From a virus: DNA of 64,000 nt. The stretch lies in the IMG/VR virus record IMGVR_UViG_3300029267_004179, positions 1-64,000 of that record; one strand, 5' to 3'. Each line of letters opens with the position of its first letter. Positions within the stretch are counted from its first letter, which is position 1. Of this stretch, positions 1 through 7,660 are shown piece after piece. The notes beneath the pieces were generated by a model. It saw only the letters and a program-made list of their open reading frames with translations, was not told the origin of the DNA and made no database searches. Made by a program: the position numbers and the translations under genes.

Positions 1-1
1 C

Positions 2-205
2 CTTACTATAAGCCCGATTGATTCTGGGCAAGAAATAAGTATAACAGACCAAAATCTTGTCGGGACAATTGTCAAATATAGCACTGGATGGTGCTGCTTT
101 GTTCGAAAGAATAATGGCGAAATGGTAGTTGTGAAAGATAATGTTGGAACAAAAGGAAAGGCAATGCAGGTTGTTATGGGGGAAATCAATGCCAACGAAC
201 ATTAG
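2..205 (+). CDS. 3' end of a hypothetical protein
   Basis: This frame is open from the window edge to a TAG and gives 67 residues with no start codon inside the window, so the gene begins upstream. The fragment reads like a small beta-rich protein (VGTIVKYSTGWCCFVRK) and is not recognised. The next gene starts inside its last codons, the tight packing typical of this block. Confidence 0.6.
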   Translation, partial: LTISPIDSGQEISITDQNLVGTIVKYSTGWCCFVRKNNGEMVVVKDNVGTKGKAMQVVMGEINANEH

Positions 206-335
206 AGAGCTTATGGATTTTTTTGATAGGGTAGGTGTTAAATGCAAAAGAAAATCCTCCAAACTCAATGGTGTTGTCATTATAGGTATGGATTCTGAAA
301 AAGTTTATTCATCAGGGGGTAATCCGTCTGCTTAA
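189..335 (+). CDS. Small hypothetical protein
   Basis: A 48-residue protein. The ATG at 189 is chosen over an in-frame ATG at 141 because a GGGGGAAA ribosome site lies just before it and because the upstream gene still occupies 141-205. The sequence has a short helix (RELMDFFDRVGVK) followed by a basic patch and a small beta section. Function is unknown. The overlap with the preceding gene suggests coupled translation. Confidence 0.5.
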   Translation: MPTNIRELMDFFDRVGVKCKRKSSKLNGVVIIGMDSEKVYSSGGNPSA

Positions 336-424
336 ATCTCGTTTATCTTCGATAAAATGGTGATTTTTTTACGCATTATATTTGGGTAGGAGTAGTTATG
401 GGAAGAGAATCGTTTTTCAAGTTA

Positions 425-451
425 GGACCGGGAAAGATTGGTTACCGGCCC
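425..451 (+). terminator. Hairpin ahead of the NADAR gene
   Basis: GGaCCGG at 425-431 pairs with CCGGcCC at 445-451, leaving one mismatch, and is followed by T-rich TGACTTTTCTTG. It lies in the 157-bp gap between two genes, so it could be a weak intrinsic terminator or a leader hairpin of the NADAR gene. Confidence 0.4.
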
Positions 452-492
452 TGACTTTTCTTGTTGTAACCATGAACAAAAGGAGGAAGTAG

Positions 493-1038
493 ATGACCCC
501 AATTAGCATTGGAGAATTAAAGAAAGCAATTAAGAGGGGTGAACCATTTGAATTTATTCCATTTTATGTGAGTGTTTTTAGCAACTGGTACCCTGCTATA
601 TTTGAAGAGGACGGAATTATATATCCAACGTCCGAGCACTATATGATGGCAAAGAAGGCAGAACTTTTTGAGGATTCCTTTATCTTGAAACAAATATTGG
701 ATACGGAGAATCCGGGAGTAGCAAAGGTTCTCGGTAGGCATGTGTCAAATTTTAACATCAAGATATGGAGAAAACATAGGTTTGATATAGTAGCTCAAGG
801 CGCTGCTTTGAAGTTCGTACAGAATCATGAGCTGAAACTTGAACTTCAGGCAACTAAAGGTAAAATTCTTGTCGAGGCCAGTCCGGTGGATAGGATATGG
901 GGGGTAGGTCTTGATAAGTCTGATAAGAAGGTTCATGACCCCTTTGAGTGGAGAGGTAAAAATCTGCTTGGTTTTGCTTTAATACGAGCAAGGCAGCTTA
1001 TAAGGAGTACAACGTGGAGAAGCAAAAACTTGAAGTAA
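493..1038 (+). CDS. NADAR-family (YbiA-like) N-glycosidase
   Basis: A 181-residue protein that matches the NADAR/DUF1768 fold over nearly its whole length. Visible family blocks are SNWYP (about 31-35), the YPTSEHYMMAKKAELF block (about 45-60), VLGRHV, KFVQN, and near the C-terminus EASPVDRIWGVGL followed by GKNLLG. Family members cleave N-glycosidic bonds in riboflavin intermediates, or remove ADP-ribose from nucleic-acid guanine next to ADP-ribosylating toxins. AGGAGG about 8 nt upstream fixes the start. The substrate here cannot be told from sequence. In a phage, protection against NAD- or ADP-ribose-based defence is a reasonable inference. The next gene overlaps its last 25 bases. Confidence 0.9.
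   Translation: MTPISIGELKKAIKRGEPFEFIPFYVSVFSNWYPAIFEEDGIIYPTSEHYMMAKKAELFEDSFILKQILDTENPGVAKVLGRHVSNFNIKIWRKHRFDIVAQGAALKFVQNHELKLELQATKGKILVEASPVDRIWGVGLDKSDKKVHDPFEWRGKNLLGFALIRARQLIRSTTWRSKNLK
1004..1036 (+). repeat. Duplicated ribosome-site/start cassette, copy 1
   Basis: GGAGTACAAC, then a start codon, then GGAGAAGCAAAAACTTGAAG. The same 33 bases recur at 1264-1296, differing only in the first base of the start codon (GTG here, ATG there). Both copies open the reading frame of a small gene with MEKQKLE. Confidence 0.9.
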
Positions 1039-1256
1039 CAGGTGTAGACATGAAAAACCATAGGGAAGTATCCGTTGACTTCTTTGATCTACTTAGTGCT
1101 GATCGAAAAAATTTTGTTATGGAATGTGTCGCTTGTTTCCAGTATAGAAACGGCAAGCGGAACCATGACGGTTCTTTAGGGGTAATTAGAATAACTCCAA
1201 AAGAATTGAATGATATTTTAGCATATGCCATGGAGCATAGTGAGCATATTACCTAA
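1014..1256 (+). CDS. Small hypothetical protein (GTG start)
   Basis: An 80-residue protein starting at GTG inside the 3' end of the NADAR gene, 7 nt after GGAG. The first seven residues (MEKQKLE) and the ribosome site duplicate those of the next gene, while the rest (VDFFDLLSADRKNFVME, ending ILAYAMEHSEH) is unrelated. It looks mostly helical. Function unknown. Confidence 0.7.
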   Translation: MEKQKLEVTGVDMKNHREVSVDFFDLLSADRKNFVMECVACFQYRNGKRNHDGSLGVIRITPKELNDILAYAMEHSEHIT

Positions 1257-1263
1257 AGTAACA

Positions 1264-1296
1264 GGAGTACAACATGGAGAAGCAAAAACTTGAAGC
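1264..1296 (+). repeat. Duplicated ribosome-site/start cassette, copy 2
   Basis: The second copy of the 33-base cassette, with an ATG start. See copy 1 at 1004-1036. Confidence 0.9.
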
Positions 1297-1513
1297 ACTT
1301 CTAAACAAGTGGCGAAAGCAGGAAAGAAGTCTTCAAATAACTACCGGCTGTGTTCGGGTGCGCCGGGATCGGGAACTACAGCTAAAGTATCTTCGGACCT
1401 GTATCTCCGATCTTGAACAAATTGTTCGGGAACGTGACAACTACTTTTGTCCATTTTGCGGTGGCAATTTGAGTGATATTGGAGAAATCAACTATGAACA
1501 ACACAAGGGTTAA
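1274..1513 (+). CDS. Small helical protein with one Cys pair
   Basis: A 79-residue protein beginning MEKQKLE like its upstream neighbour. A long basic helix (KWRKQERSLQ to ISDLEQIVRERD) precedes a single CPFCGGN pair at about 61-67, which is half of a zinc ribbon, so any metal site would need a partner. Function unknown. Confidence 0.7.
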   Translation: MEKQKLEALLNKWRKQERSLQITTGCVRVRRDRELQLKYLRTCISDLEQIVRERDNYFCPFCGGNLSDIGEINYEQHKG

Positions 1514-1539
1514 CAAATAGAATTATAGAGGAGGAAGTA

Positions 1540-1851
1540 ATGGATGAAAAATATGAAAACATGACACAGGAAGAAATATTTGATGGCCTTAAAAAAGGTA
1601 AATTTATGGGTAGGCCGGTTAAAGAATGGATTGAGATGGATTCGGAATATCTAAAGGCAGCACCGAAAGCTGAAGCATTATTAAAAGAAGTAGTTCGCTT
1701 GCGTGGGAAAGTATCAATATATGAAGATCGTATCCGGGGAATATGGTCTTTTGTCGAGTCGATGAGGGAAATGGAAAGAAAAGTAGGGATTAATCCTAAG
1801 AGTAAAGTGATAGGAAAACCGATAGAAGAATCACAAAAAAAGGGGGGATGA
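1540..1851 (+). CDS. Hypothetical coiled-coil protein
   Basis: A 103-residue charged, helical protein with strong GAGGAGG 8 nt before the ATG. An N-terminal acidic segment (MTQEEIFDGLKKGK) is followed by predicted coiled coil from about 45 to 85. It ends in ATGA overlap with the next gene, so the two are probably translated together. Function unknown. Confidence 0.75.
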   Translation: MDEKYENMTQEEIFDGLKKGKFMGRPVKEWIEMDSEYLKAAPKAEALLKEVVRLRGKVSIYEDRIRGIWSFVESMREMERKVGINPKSKVIGKPIEESQKKGG

Positions 1852-2507
1852 TGACAAAAGTTAAAAGTGGAAGAAAAAAATCATGTACGAATTGTGGGCT
1901 TTTAAAAAGCATAGGGCACAAATCAATAAACAGGCTGAACTTTGTGGATATGTATAGTGCAGGATATGGATTTTGCACTTGGAAACCTGAAGAAAACGAT
2001 TTGCCAGTTTCATGGGCTTGTAAGCTCACAAAACATATAATCAATTCGCTACACCTACCGATAGTTAAAAGGGTTATTAAACGTCGCTATGGTGATCCTG
2101 ATTTTTATTGCCCGAAGTGGAAGCCTGAAAAGGTTTGTGTTTGTTCTGACCGTTTTACTACCAAAGATGTAAACAGGAATGGTTTTTGCCGTTGGTGTCA
2201 TGGGTTTGTTGACGATGAAGGCTCAAGGGGTAGTTCCCCCTATCGATACAATAGGTCGAAAGAACTACCGAAAGAGGATGGCATGTATTGGCGGCAAGAA
2301 GTATATGGTCCGGGGGCGGTTGGATTCCGAAAGATAGTTTATTTGCACCGTGAAGAAATACATGATGGAGTATCCGTGTTTTGTGATGGATGGTTAATAA
2401 ACAGAAAGATTAAATACCGATGGACCGGCCCTGTTGAAGCGCCTGAAGACTATCGTGAAGAAGACTATCGTGAAGAAGACTATCATGAAGAACAAAAGGA
2501 ATGGTAG
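1848..2507 (+). CDS. Cys-rich protein with acidic C-terminal repeats
   Basis: A 219-residue protein. Cys residues form several pairs: CTNC (about 13-16), CVCSD and CRWC near the middle, plus isolated Cys in FCTW and YCPK, consistent with one or two zinc sites. The middle (EDGMYWRQEVYGPGAVGFRKI) looks like a small beta domain. The C-terminus carries three copies of DYREE/DYHEE encoded by a 15-nt tandem repeat. Overlaps the previous gene by ATGA. Function unknown. Confidence 0.75.
   Translation: MMTKVKSGRKKSCTNCGLLKSIGHKSINRLNFVDMYSAGYGFCTWKPEENDLPVSWACKLTKHIINSLHLPIVKRVIKRRYGDPDFYCPKWKPEKVCVCSDRFTTKDVNRNGFCRWCHGFVDDEGSRGSSPYRYNRSKELPKEDGMYWRQEVYGPGAVGFRKIVYLHREEIHDGVSVFCDGWLINRKIKYRWTGPVEAPEDYREEDYREEDYHEEQKEW
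2448..2492 (+). repeat. 15-nt tandem repeat, three copies
   Basis: GACTATCGTGAAGAA occurs at 2448-2462 and 2463-2477, and again with one change (CGT to CAT) at 2478-2492. It is in frame and encodes the acidic tail DYREE-DYREE-DYHEE. Confidence 0.95.
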
Positions 2508-2510
2508 CCA

Positions 2511-2621
2511 ATGAAAAGGACAAAATGGTTTCGTCTTGTTGATGATGGTGATTTTGTTTTAGGGTATTTTCACAACTTAATGAAAGCAAAGAGGGGTTTC
2601 AATGCTTTTGGTGAAAAATAA
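2511..2621 (+). CDS. Very small hypothetical protein
   Basis: A 36-residue frame (MKRTKWFRLVDDGDFVLGYF and 16 more) starting four bases after the previous stop. It keeps the gene packing and is basic and aromatic-rich. No strong ribosome site, so it would depend on coupling. Function unknown. Confidence 0.45.
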   Translation: MKRTKWFRLVDDGDFVLGYFHNLMKAKRGFNAFGEK

Positions 2622-2708
2622 ACTACAATGGTAGTTTATATTGAAACAATTAGTGATAAGGGATGGCAAAGGGCATCATTGCCGGAAAATAAACAGGAGA
2701 AGGTTGAT

Positions 2709-2975
2709 ATGAAAATTTATACTTATTATAGAGGAAAGGTCCATTCTCTTGAAGTTAAGGAAACAGAAAAGTTATTTATTGCCAACAAAGGAGCTGCCGC
2801 TTTTAGCTTTATTAGGAGATTTAGAAAGGATGGCTGTTGCTTAACACCTGTTGCTGCGGTGAATAAAGAAATTGGATTTCTTAAAGCGAGAATATCAGTT
2901 AAAAGAAGACATCTCATTGATGATGAGAAACGGCTTGATAAACTTCTTCACCTACTTGTCGAGACGTATAGTTGA
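2709..2975 (+). CDS. Hypothetical protein
   Basis: An 88-residue protein. The frame is open from an ATG at 2628, but AGGAGAAGG at 2695 sits just before the ATG at 2709, which is therefore the likelier start. It contains a beta-type N-terminus (MKIYTYYRGKVHSLEVKE) and a basic C-terminal helix (KRRHLIDDEKRLDKLLHLL). Function unknown. Confidence 0.65.
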   Translation: MKIYTYYRGKVHSLEVKETEKLFIANKGAAAFSFIRRFRKDGCCLTPVAAVNKEIGFLKARISVKRRHLIDDEKRLDKLLHLLVETYS

Positions 2976-3196
2976 TACGGTCTGAAAAAGATGTTCCATG
3001 GTGGAGGTGCAAACATCTACTTTGTGGTGTAAAGAGTTATGACGCTTGCCATCTTGGTTTCTTTCCACCTATACCTGCCGTGGTCAATGTAGAAGTTCCT
3101 TCCAGGTCAAAAATAAAAAAGCCGGAATGTTTTTATGGTGAGAATAAAATTTGTGATTGCTATACATCTATAGACAAGAGGACAAACAATGAATAA
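2972..3196 (+). CDS. Small Cys-rich protein (TTG start)
   Basis: A 74-residue frame beginning with TTG that overlaps the previous stop codon. Six Cys are spread along it (WWRCKHLLC, DACH, ECFYG, ICDCY), suggesting a metal-bound or compact fold. It overlaps the following gene by 8 bases. Function unknown. Confidence 0.6.
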   Translation: MIRSEKDVPWWRCKHLLCGVKSYDACHLGFFPPIPAVVNVEVPSRSKIKKPECFYGENKICDCYTSIDKRTNNE

Positions 3197-3605
3197 CTTT
3201 AAGGATGTAAAAAGAATGGAGAATAAGGCAAAGGTAATTTATTTTGCGGACGCTGGCGGTGACTTGGAAGAAGAAAAAGAAACAATAGAAAAACTACTCA
3301 AACGGAATGAAATCTTCTTCGATATAAAAGCTGTTGACCTACCACCTTTTGATGAGAAGTTTGATGTCTTGTTTTTTGATTGGGGTGGTATTTCTGTCGG
3401 TAATAGTATGCTTGAGCATTTCTGTCGTTATATCATAAATCATGCCGAAGACCATCCGGGAAATGTATATGTTATGACTTCTCAAATGACCGAAGCAGCA
3501 ATGATAGATGCCCTGTCTGTGATTCCAGATCGTCCTGAAAATATTTATTTGGACATCGGGCATGGCGATACATTGATGGCATTAAAGGTTTTTTCAAACC
3601 GGTAG
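3189..3605 (+). CDS. Hypothetical alpha/beta protein
   Basis: A 138-residue protein that looks like a small Rossmann-type fold: strand AKVIYFADAGGD, helix, strand FDVLFFDWGG, helix MLEHFCRYIINH, strand NVYVMTSQ, helix, strand ENIYLDIG. No catalytic motif is recognised. GAGGACAA precedes the ATG. Function unknown. Confidence 0.75.
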   Translation: MNNFKDVKRMENKAKVIYFADAGGDLEEEKETIEKLLKRNEIFFDIKAVDLPPFDEKFDVLFFDWGGISVGNSMLEHFCRYIINHAEDHPGNVYVMTSQMTEAAMIDALSVIPDRPENIYLDIGHGDTLMALKVFSNR

Positions 3606-3619
3606 TTGGAGGCATAAAA

Positions 3620-4132
3620 ATGTTAGTTAATTGTCCATTTTGTGAGAATAAAATAGTGGTTTGGATGCACAATGAAGATGTGAAATTTTTTCCTCACGTT
3701 ATACTATATGAAATCCGTTGTACTTGTGATTTGTTTTGTAATGCCGATTCGGTGGAAAGGTTGTGGAAGCAAGAAAACACCATTGTTTGTTCTAGCTATA
3801 GTCTTGAAGAAGCCATAAAAAGATGGAACAAATGGGCAGTGAAAACAAAGTCATATTTAAAAAAGAAAGAAGTGGAGGACAAAATGGTAATCCGTGGAAA
3901 CAAAATGTCAGAACAGGAGGGCAAGATGGCGGTACAGGAAAAAGTAAGGAAAACAGTTGGAATCAAGGTAGTTTACGCCATTCCGAGTGAGATGACTGCT
4001 CATGAACAAGCTGAATTAGAAGAAAAAATCAATACTGCCATGATAACAATTGGTGCAAAGTGGTATGCCCAAGGGGTCGAGTTGGCAACTATGGAAAGGG
4101 ATATAGCTTTCGATGTCCCTTATGGTAGTTGA
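3620..4132 (+). CDS. Protein with Lar-like zinc-finger N-terminus
   Basis: A 170-residue protein. Residues 1-75 have the layout of the Lar (restriction alleviation) family: NCPFCENK at the start, a second Cys pair in IRCTCDLFC, and the closing helix EEAIKRWNKWA. Classical Lar modulates host type I restriction, but most phage Lar-like proteins are uncharacterised. The remaining part (about 95-170) is a separate alpha/beta segment (VGIKVVYAIPSEMTAHEQAELEE). In-frame ATGs at 3884, 3905 and 3926, the first and third after GGAGG/GGAGGG stretches, could give a separate C-terminal product. Confidence 0.65.
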   Translation: MLVNCPFCENKIVVWMHNEDVKFFPHVILYEIRCTCDLFCNADSVERLWKQENTIVCSSYSLEEAIKRWNKWAVKTKSYLKKKEVEDKMVIRGNKMSEQEGKMAVQEKVRKTVGIKVVYAIPSEMTAHEQAELEEKINTAMITIGAKWYAQGVELATMERDIAFDVPYGS

Positions 4133-4145
4133 AGGAGGTATTTTC

Positions 4146-4454
4146 ATGATAGTAAACGGCCGCAATTATGGTCTATGGGGGCAGTTCGTTGAACGCAAAG
4201 AAGAGTTCATTGGTGGTACTTTGGAAGAAACGGACGGAAGGGAAACAATTACAACAAAGATAACCGGCATCGAGTTGAAGCCGAATGGCGATGATTCTGC
4301 TTTTTTTCAAATATGTGGGGAGGATTTTAGCTGTGGTTTTGACGCTCAATGTGGAGGGGTAGATGGGGCACATTCAGGGGAAGGATGGATTGCTTTTGCC
4401 TCTGTATATGGTCTATCCTTCAAGATAAAACAGAAAGGGGATGAAGATGGCTGA
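4146..4454 (+). CDS. Hypothetical beta-rich protein
   Basis: A 102-residue protein. AAGGAGGT at 4132-4139 fixes the ATG at 4146 rather than an upstream in-frame start at 4113 inside the previous gene. It is almost all beta (NYGLWGQFVERKEEFIGG, TITTKITGIELKPNGDDSAFFQI) with three Cys in the GEDFSCGFDAQCGG loop. It overlaps the next gene. Function unknown. Confidence 0.75.
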   Translation: MIVNGRNYGLWGQFVERKEEFIGGTLEETDGRETITTKITGIELKPNGDDSAFFQICGEDFSCGFDAQCGGVDGAHSGEGWIAFASVYGLSFKIKQKGDEDG

Positions 4455-4935
4455 AAAAGAAAATGAGAAAAAAGCAGTAGATCAAGCAATCCAGTTTAAT
4501 GATATGGCTGCGAAGTGTGAAACCTGCAAAGAATTGAAGCCTTATGGTAGTTATATTACTATCGGCAGTGATTGTATAAACCCTGATGTTAAGCCACATA
4601 TAGGATCATTTCATTGTCTTGACTGTTGCTTAAAATGCTATAGAAAAGGCTCTTGCTTTAAAAATATAGATACTCCTTGGCATGTTCTGGCTCCCTTGTG
4701 CCGTGTTGCCAAGTCGTTTTATTCTGTTGAAATGGAAGTCATGTCTGAAGTCGTAAATTCTTTTACTTCCACTATAGAATATAGTTCCAAGCAAATATCT
4801 ATAGTTCTTAGTTCTGAAGATACCACGTTGCCTGAAAGTAAAGTTAAAATAAATAGTGAAATTAACTTTATTCATAGGCTTTCACAAGTGTTTGTTGCCC
4901 TGAAGAGAAGATTGATATCCAAGAAAGAAGGTTAA
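4447..4935 (+). CDS. Cys-rich hypothetical protein
   Basis: A 162-residue protein from the ATG at 4447; a second ATG at 4441 touches the GGGG ribosome site and is less likely. The N-terminal half holds CETCKEL and a Cys cluster CLDCCLKCYRKGSC (about 55-70), consistent with two zinc sites. The C-terminal half is amphipathic and acidic. Function unknown. Confidence 0.7.
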   Translation: MAEKENEKKAVDQAIQFNDMAAKCETCKELKPYGSYITIGSDCINPDVKPHIGSFHCLDCCLKCYRKGSCFKNIDTPWHVLAPLCRVAKSFYSVEMEVMSEVVNSFTSTIEYSSKQISIVLSSEDTTLPESKVKINSEINFIHRLSQVFVALKRRLISKKEG

Positions 4936-4936
4936 T

Positions 4937-5173
4937 ATGAAGCTATATTTACTATATGGCTATGAACCGAAGACAAGGCTTATCGAAACCGTTAACGGGG
5001 AAGTTCCATTTATCGATTGGATTCAGGAGGAGATGAGAAGAATCAAAACGGCAAACCCAAACAGGGTAGTTATGATTGATGTGCAAGGGACCAATGCGGC
5101 ATTATTTGTTAATGATACCGGTTTTCGTAGGGTGGGGCAAACATTTCAATTTAAAGCTTCGATTGATGTTTAA
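4937..5173 (+). CDS. Hypothetical protein
   Basis: A 78-residue protein starting one base after the previous stop. It resembles a small alpha/beta domain: strand KLYLLYGY, helix FIDWIQEEMRRIKTA, strand NRVVMIDVQG, strand NAALFVND. Function unknown. Confidence 0.7.
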   Translation: MKLYLLYGYEPKTRLIETVNGEVPFIDWIQEEMRRIKTANPNRVVMIDVQGTNAALFVNDTGFRRVGQTFQFKASIDV

Positions 5174-5196
5174 TTGATAAAAAAAGGGGGGCAGCA

Positions 5197-5427
5197 ATGG
5201 CAACTAATTTTGCTATACATCATATAAAAGCAAAGATAAAGTTTAATACAGTATATAAATGTGCATCATGTAGTAATAAGGCTATAGGCAGGACTATGTT
5301 TGTTGAGTTTGACGGCTCATCTACAACTGAGCTGAAGGATATGGTAGATAGTATTCACCAGTCAGCTAATTATATGCCTGTTGGGTGGTCATTTAATGGT
5401 AAGTTTAATTGTGGGTGTGGTAGGTAA
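5197..5427 (+). CDS. Small zinc-ribbon-like protein
   Basis: A 76-residue protein with GGGGGG ahead of the ATG. A Cys pair near the N-terminus (YKCASCSNK) and one at the very end (FNCGCGR) bracket a beta/alpha core, the usual layout of a four-Cys zinc ribbon. Function unknown. Confidence 0.7.
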   Translation: MATNFAIHHIKAKIKFNTVYKCASCSNKAIGRTMFVEFDGSSTTELKDMVDSIHQSANYMPVGWSFNGKFNCGCGR

Positions 5428-5470
5428 ATGAAGATAGCATTTTCATTGCTTGCTTGTTTAAGGTGATGTT

Positions 5471-5680
5471 ATGACAGATGAAAAGGTGATTAAAGCTGCA
5501 GTCAATGTACTTATGAAGCCTATTTTAGACTTGCTACAAGATGATCCGCATATGTGGAGTATGCGGCCATGTAGTACCTGTAGGGCAATATCGTCTATGG
5601 TAGGAAAACCGTTTGGCTGTTATTTTTATGCTCAGAAAATGCGTGAACAAAAATGCAAAAAGGAGGATAGCAATGGATGA
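5471..5680 (+). CDS. Conserved-looking small Cys protein
   Basis: A 69-residue protein. The core DDPHMWSMRPCSTCRAIS, then GKPFGCYFYA, resembles a small protein type seen in other phages, with one CxxC pair and two further Cys (GCYF, EQKC) that could complete a zinc site. The last 8 bases overlap the next gene. Function unknown. Confidence 0.7.
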   Translation: MTDEKVIKAAVNVLMKPILDLLQDDPHMWSMRPCSTCRAISSMVGKPFGCYFYAQKMREQKCKKEDSNG

Positions 5681-7592
5681 TATTAAACTTCAGGCAAATA
5701 TGCAACGTGGTTCAAGAATGGGGGCTGATTTAAGAGAAAAATTCCTTGATGAAGCTATAGGTTTAAGAGAAAAATTCCTTGATGAGGCTGCAAAACAAAG
5801 TATAAAAACCACATCTACCGGTAGACCAAAAATCAATAACTTTGATAGGCTTCTTGACTGGGAGAACTTCGATAATCATATGTGTTCCTACATTTCCGGG
5901 CCGCAAGAAAAGTATGGAACATCTTTGAAGTTTAACGATCTATGTCACTATACCGGATTAAGGGTTATGACTTGGAATATCTTGAAGTATGCCCTTCGTC
6001 TGTGGAATATGGCCGGGAAGGTTAATGACTTTGAGAAGATCGCCCATTATGCACAAATGGCATGGACATTGAAAGAACAACAAAAAAGGAAACCACCATT
6101 TTTTTCTGAAGATACAGAAGGGGATTATGTAGTTGTCAGAGAAGAACCCATTAGCTTTTCAAATGTAACTGTAGATCAACTTCGTGAAGATAGTGATGAA
6201 TTCTTGAAAGTGAAGAAGGTTCTGGATAACTATCCTAAACTTAACAATCGAATTGGTGGACTGCTTGTTCATGTGGCTGTGGAGCAGTTGTGTGAGATTG
6301 CTTCTATTCCTCATAATAATACTTTCCCAGAGATTATTGATCGGATAGGCGGCATCCTTTCCACCGTCGATATGATCCATGCCGGGATGGATTTGCCTGA
6401 TGCCGTACAAGGGCTTGTTGATGAAAATAAGAAGCTGAAACAAAAGATTGAAAGACTACAAGCACTTGAAGCTGAAGCACTTGAAGCTGAACTTGAAAAC
6501 GCCTCTATGCTTAAAAAGAAAATCAAACACTTAACCAAAACAAATAAAGACCTATGCAAAAAGAATAGGGGTTTGGCCGGGCAGTTAAGGAAGGTAGAAG
6601 AGAAGGTGGAAAAGCTGAAGTCCTTGGCTGATAAAATGGATGTTGGATGTAGTGGACGATTTATAGAAAATTCGGTAGGCTCTGTGACTTCTCAAGAGCT
6701 GTCCCATGTTGTATTCGTTGGTGGTCCTGATGATGGGTATAGGATGGAACTGGAAGCAGCCAAATCATTAATCGATGCTGAAATCAAAACGGGTATTCCG
6801 ATTCGGAAAGATCCAAATTCTCTAAAATACTATCTTGTGAACCTTCAGGTTTACTATCCTATGAATGTTTACTATCCTATGAATGAGCATTCATTCAATA
6901 TGTTAGGGCTTGTTCTTTGGTATGCCGTCCCGAAAGAAATTTTTGATGTGATAAACAAATCAGACAACAAACAAATTGCACAATTCTTAATTTCCTTTTA
7001 TGAAGGATATAGAAGACTACCTGCAAACACAAATAAAATCCCTGAAGAGACTGACACCTTGAAGAAAAGGGTAGAAGAGTTGACAGTAAGGGTCAAAGAG
7101 TCGGAAAGTCAAAAGGCGGCACTTGCTATCAATGGCGATATGAAGGATAAAACAATTAAAAAACTTAAAGAATATTTCCTTTTTGATCCTCTTGATGATA
7201 CAGATGTTTTTTTTAAGAATGAAGGTGTATTCACGAACTACCAAAATTCGCCTGATGTTCTCTTTATCGGTGGGGTGCGTGATGGTGAAAGACTATCTGC
7301 TGAAGAAATAAAAAAAGAAATTTGCAAGGAGGGCTTTATAAGTCATGGTGATTTAATTACTTCCGACGATGGTTCTAAGTATGTTATCGTTAAAATTTCT
7401 TTCAACCAAAAACCCCTTGAATTTGGCGTATCCGCAAATGAAGTACTTAATCATACTTTTTTCTTTGCTATCCCTGAAGATAGCCATAAAAGCGTTAGTA
7501 TATCAAATTTCGTTTTAGAGAATCCAGGCGCAAGATTAAAGCTGTTTCTTGATAAACTTCAGCAATGGTATCGGGTGACTGATGATGGTTGA
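5673..7592 (+). CDS. Large multidomain hypothetical with duplicated VGGxxDG domains
   Basis: A 639-residue protein. AGGAGGAT at 5661 selects the ATG at 5673 over an in-frame start at 5613 in the previous gene. Order: repeat LREKFLDEA twice (about 20-40); a helical domain (about 50-240, including LRVMTWNILKYALRLW); coiled coil (about 250-340); a beta domain starting VVFVGGPDDGYR (about 345); a second coiled coil (about 455-500); and a second related beta domain starting VLFIGGVRDGER (about 530). The two beta domains look like a duplication of a small GGPxDG-type phage domain and both end in FYAxP-like strands. No enzymatic motif is seen. Three short in-frame tandem repeats are present. Confidence 0.75.
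   Translation: MDDIKLQANMQRGSRMGADLREKFLDEAIGLREKFLDEAAKQSIKTTSTGRPKINNFDRLLDWENFDNHMCSYISGPQEKYGTSLKFNDLCHYTGLRVMTWNILKYALRLWNMAGKVNDFEKIAHYAQMAWTLKEQQKRKPPFFSEDTEGDYVVVREEPISFSNVTVDQLREDSDEFLKVKKVLDNYPKLNNRIGGLLVHVAVEQLCEIASIPHNNTFPEIIDRIGGILSTVDMIHAGMDLPDAVQGLVDENKKLKQKIERLQALEAEALEAELENASMLKKKIKHLTKTNKDLCKKNRGLAGQLRKVEEKVEKLKSLADKMDVGCSGRFIENSVGSVTSQELSHVVFVGGPDDGYRMELEAAKSLIDAEIKTGIPIRKDPNSLKYYLVNLQVYYPMNVYYPMNEHSFNMLGLVLWYAVPKEIFDVINKSDNKQIAQFLISFYEGYRRLPANTNKIPEETDTLKKRVEELTVRVKESESQKAALAINGDMKDKTIKKLKEYFLFDPLDDTDVFFKNEGVFTNYQNSPDVLFIGGVRDGERLSAEEIKKEICKEGFISHGDLITSDDGSKYVIVKISFNQKPLEFGVSANEVLNHTFFFAIPEDSHKSVSISNFVLENPGARLKLFLDKLQQWYRVTDDG
5729..5788 (+). repeat. 33-nt-period direct repeat inside a gene
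   Basis: A 27-base unit encoding LREKFLDEA occurs at 5729-5755 and again at 5762-5788 with a single A/G change. The period of 33 nt keeps the frame. Confidence 0.9.
6462..6491 (+). repeat. 15-nt tandem repeat, two copies
   Basis: GCACTTGAAGCTGAA at 6462-6476 and 6477-6491, identical and in frame, encoding ALEAE-ALEAE in a coiled coil. Confidence 0.95.
6849..6884 (+). repeat. 18-nt tandem repeat, two copies
   Basis: GTTTACTATCCTATGAAT at 6849-6866 and 6867-6884, identical and in frame, encoding VYYPMN twice. Confidence 0.95.
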
Positions 7593-7660
7593 AAGGTATG
7601 GAAGAAATACTGTGATAAGGGGGATTTAAGAAGCTTAAAGTTTAAAAAATAACCTATTTC

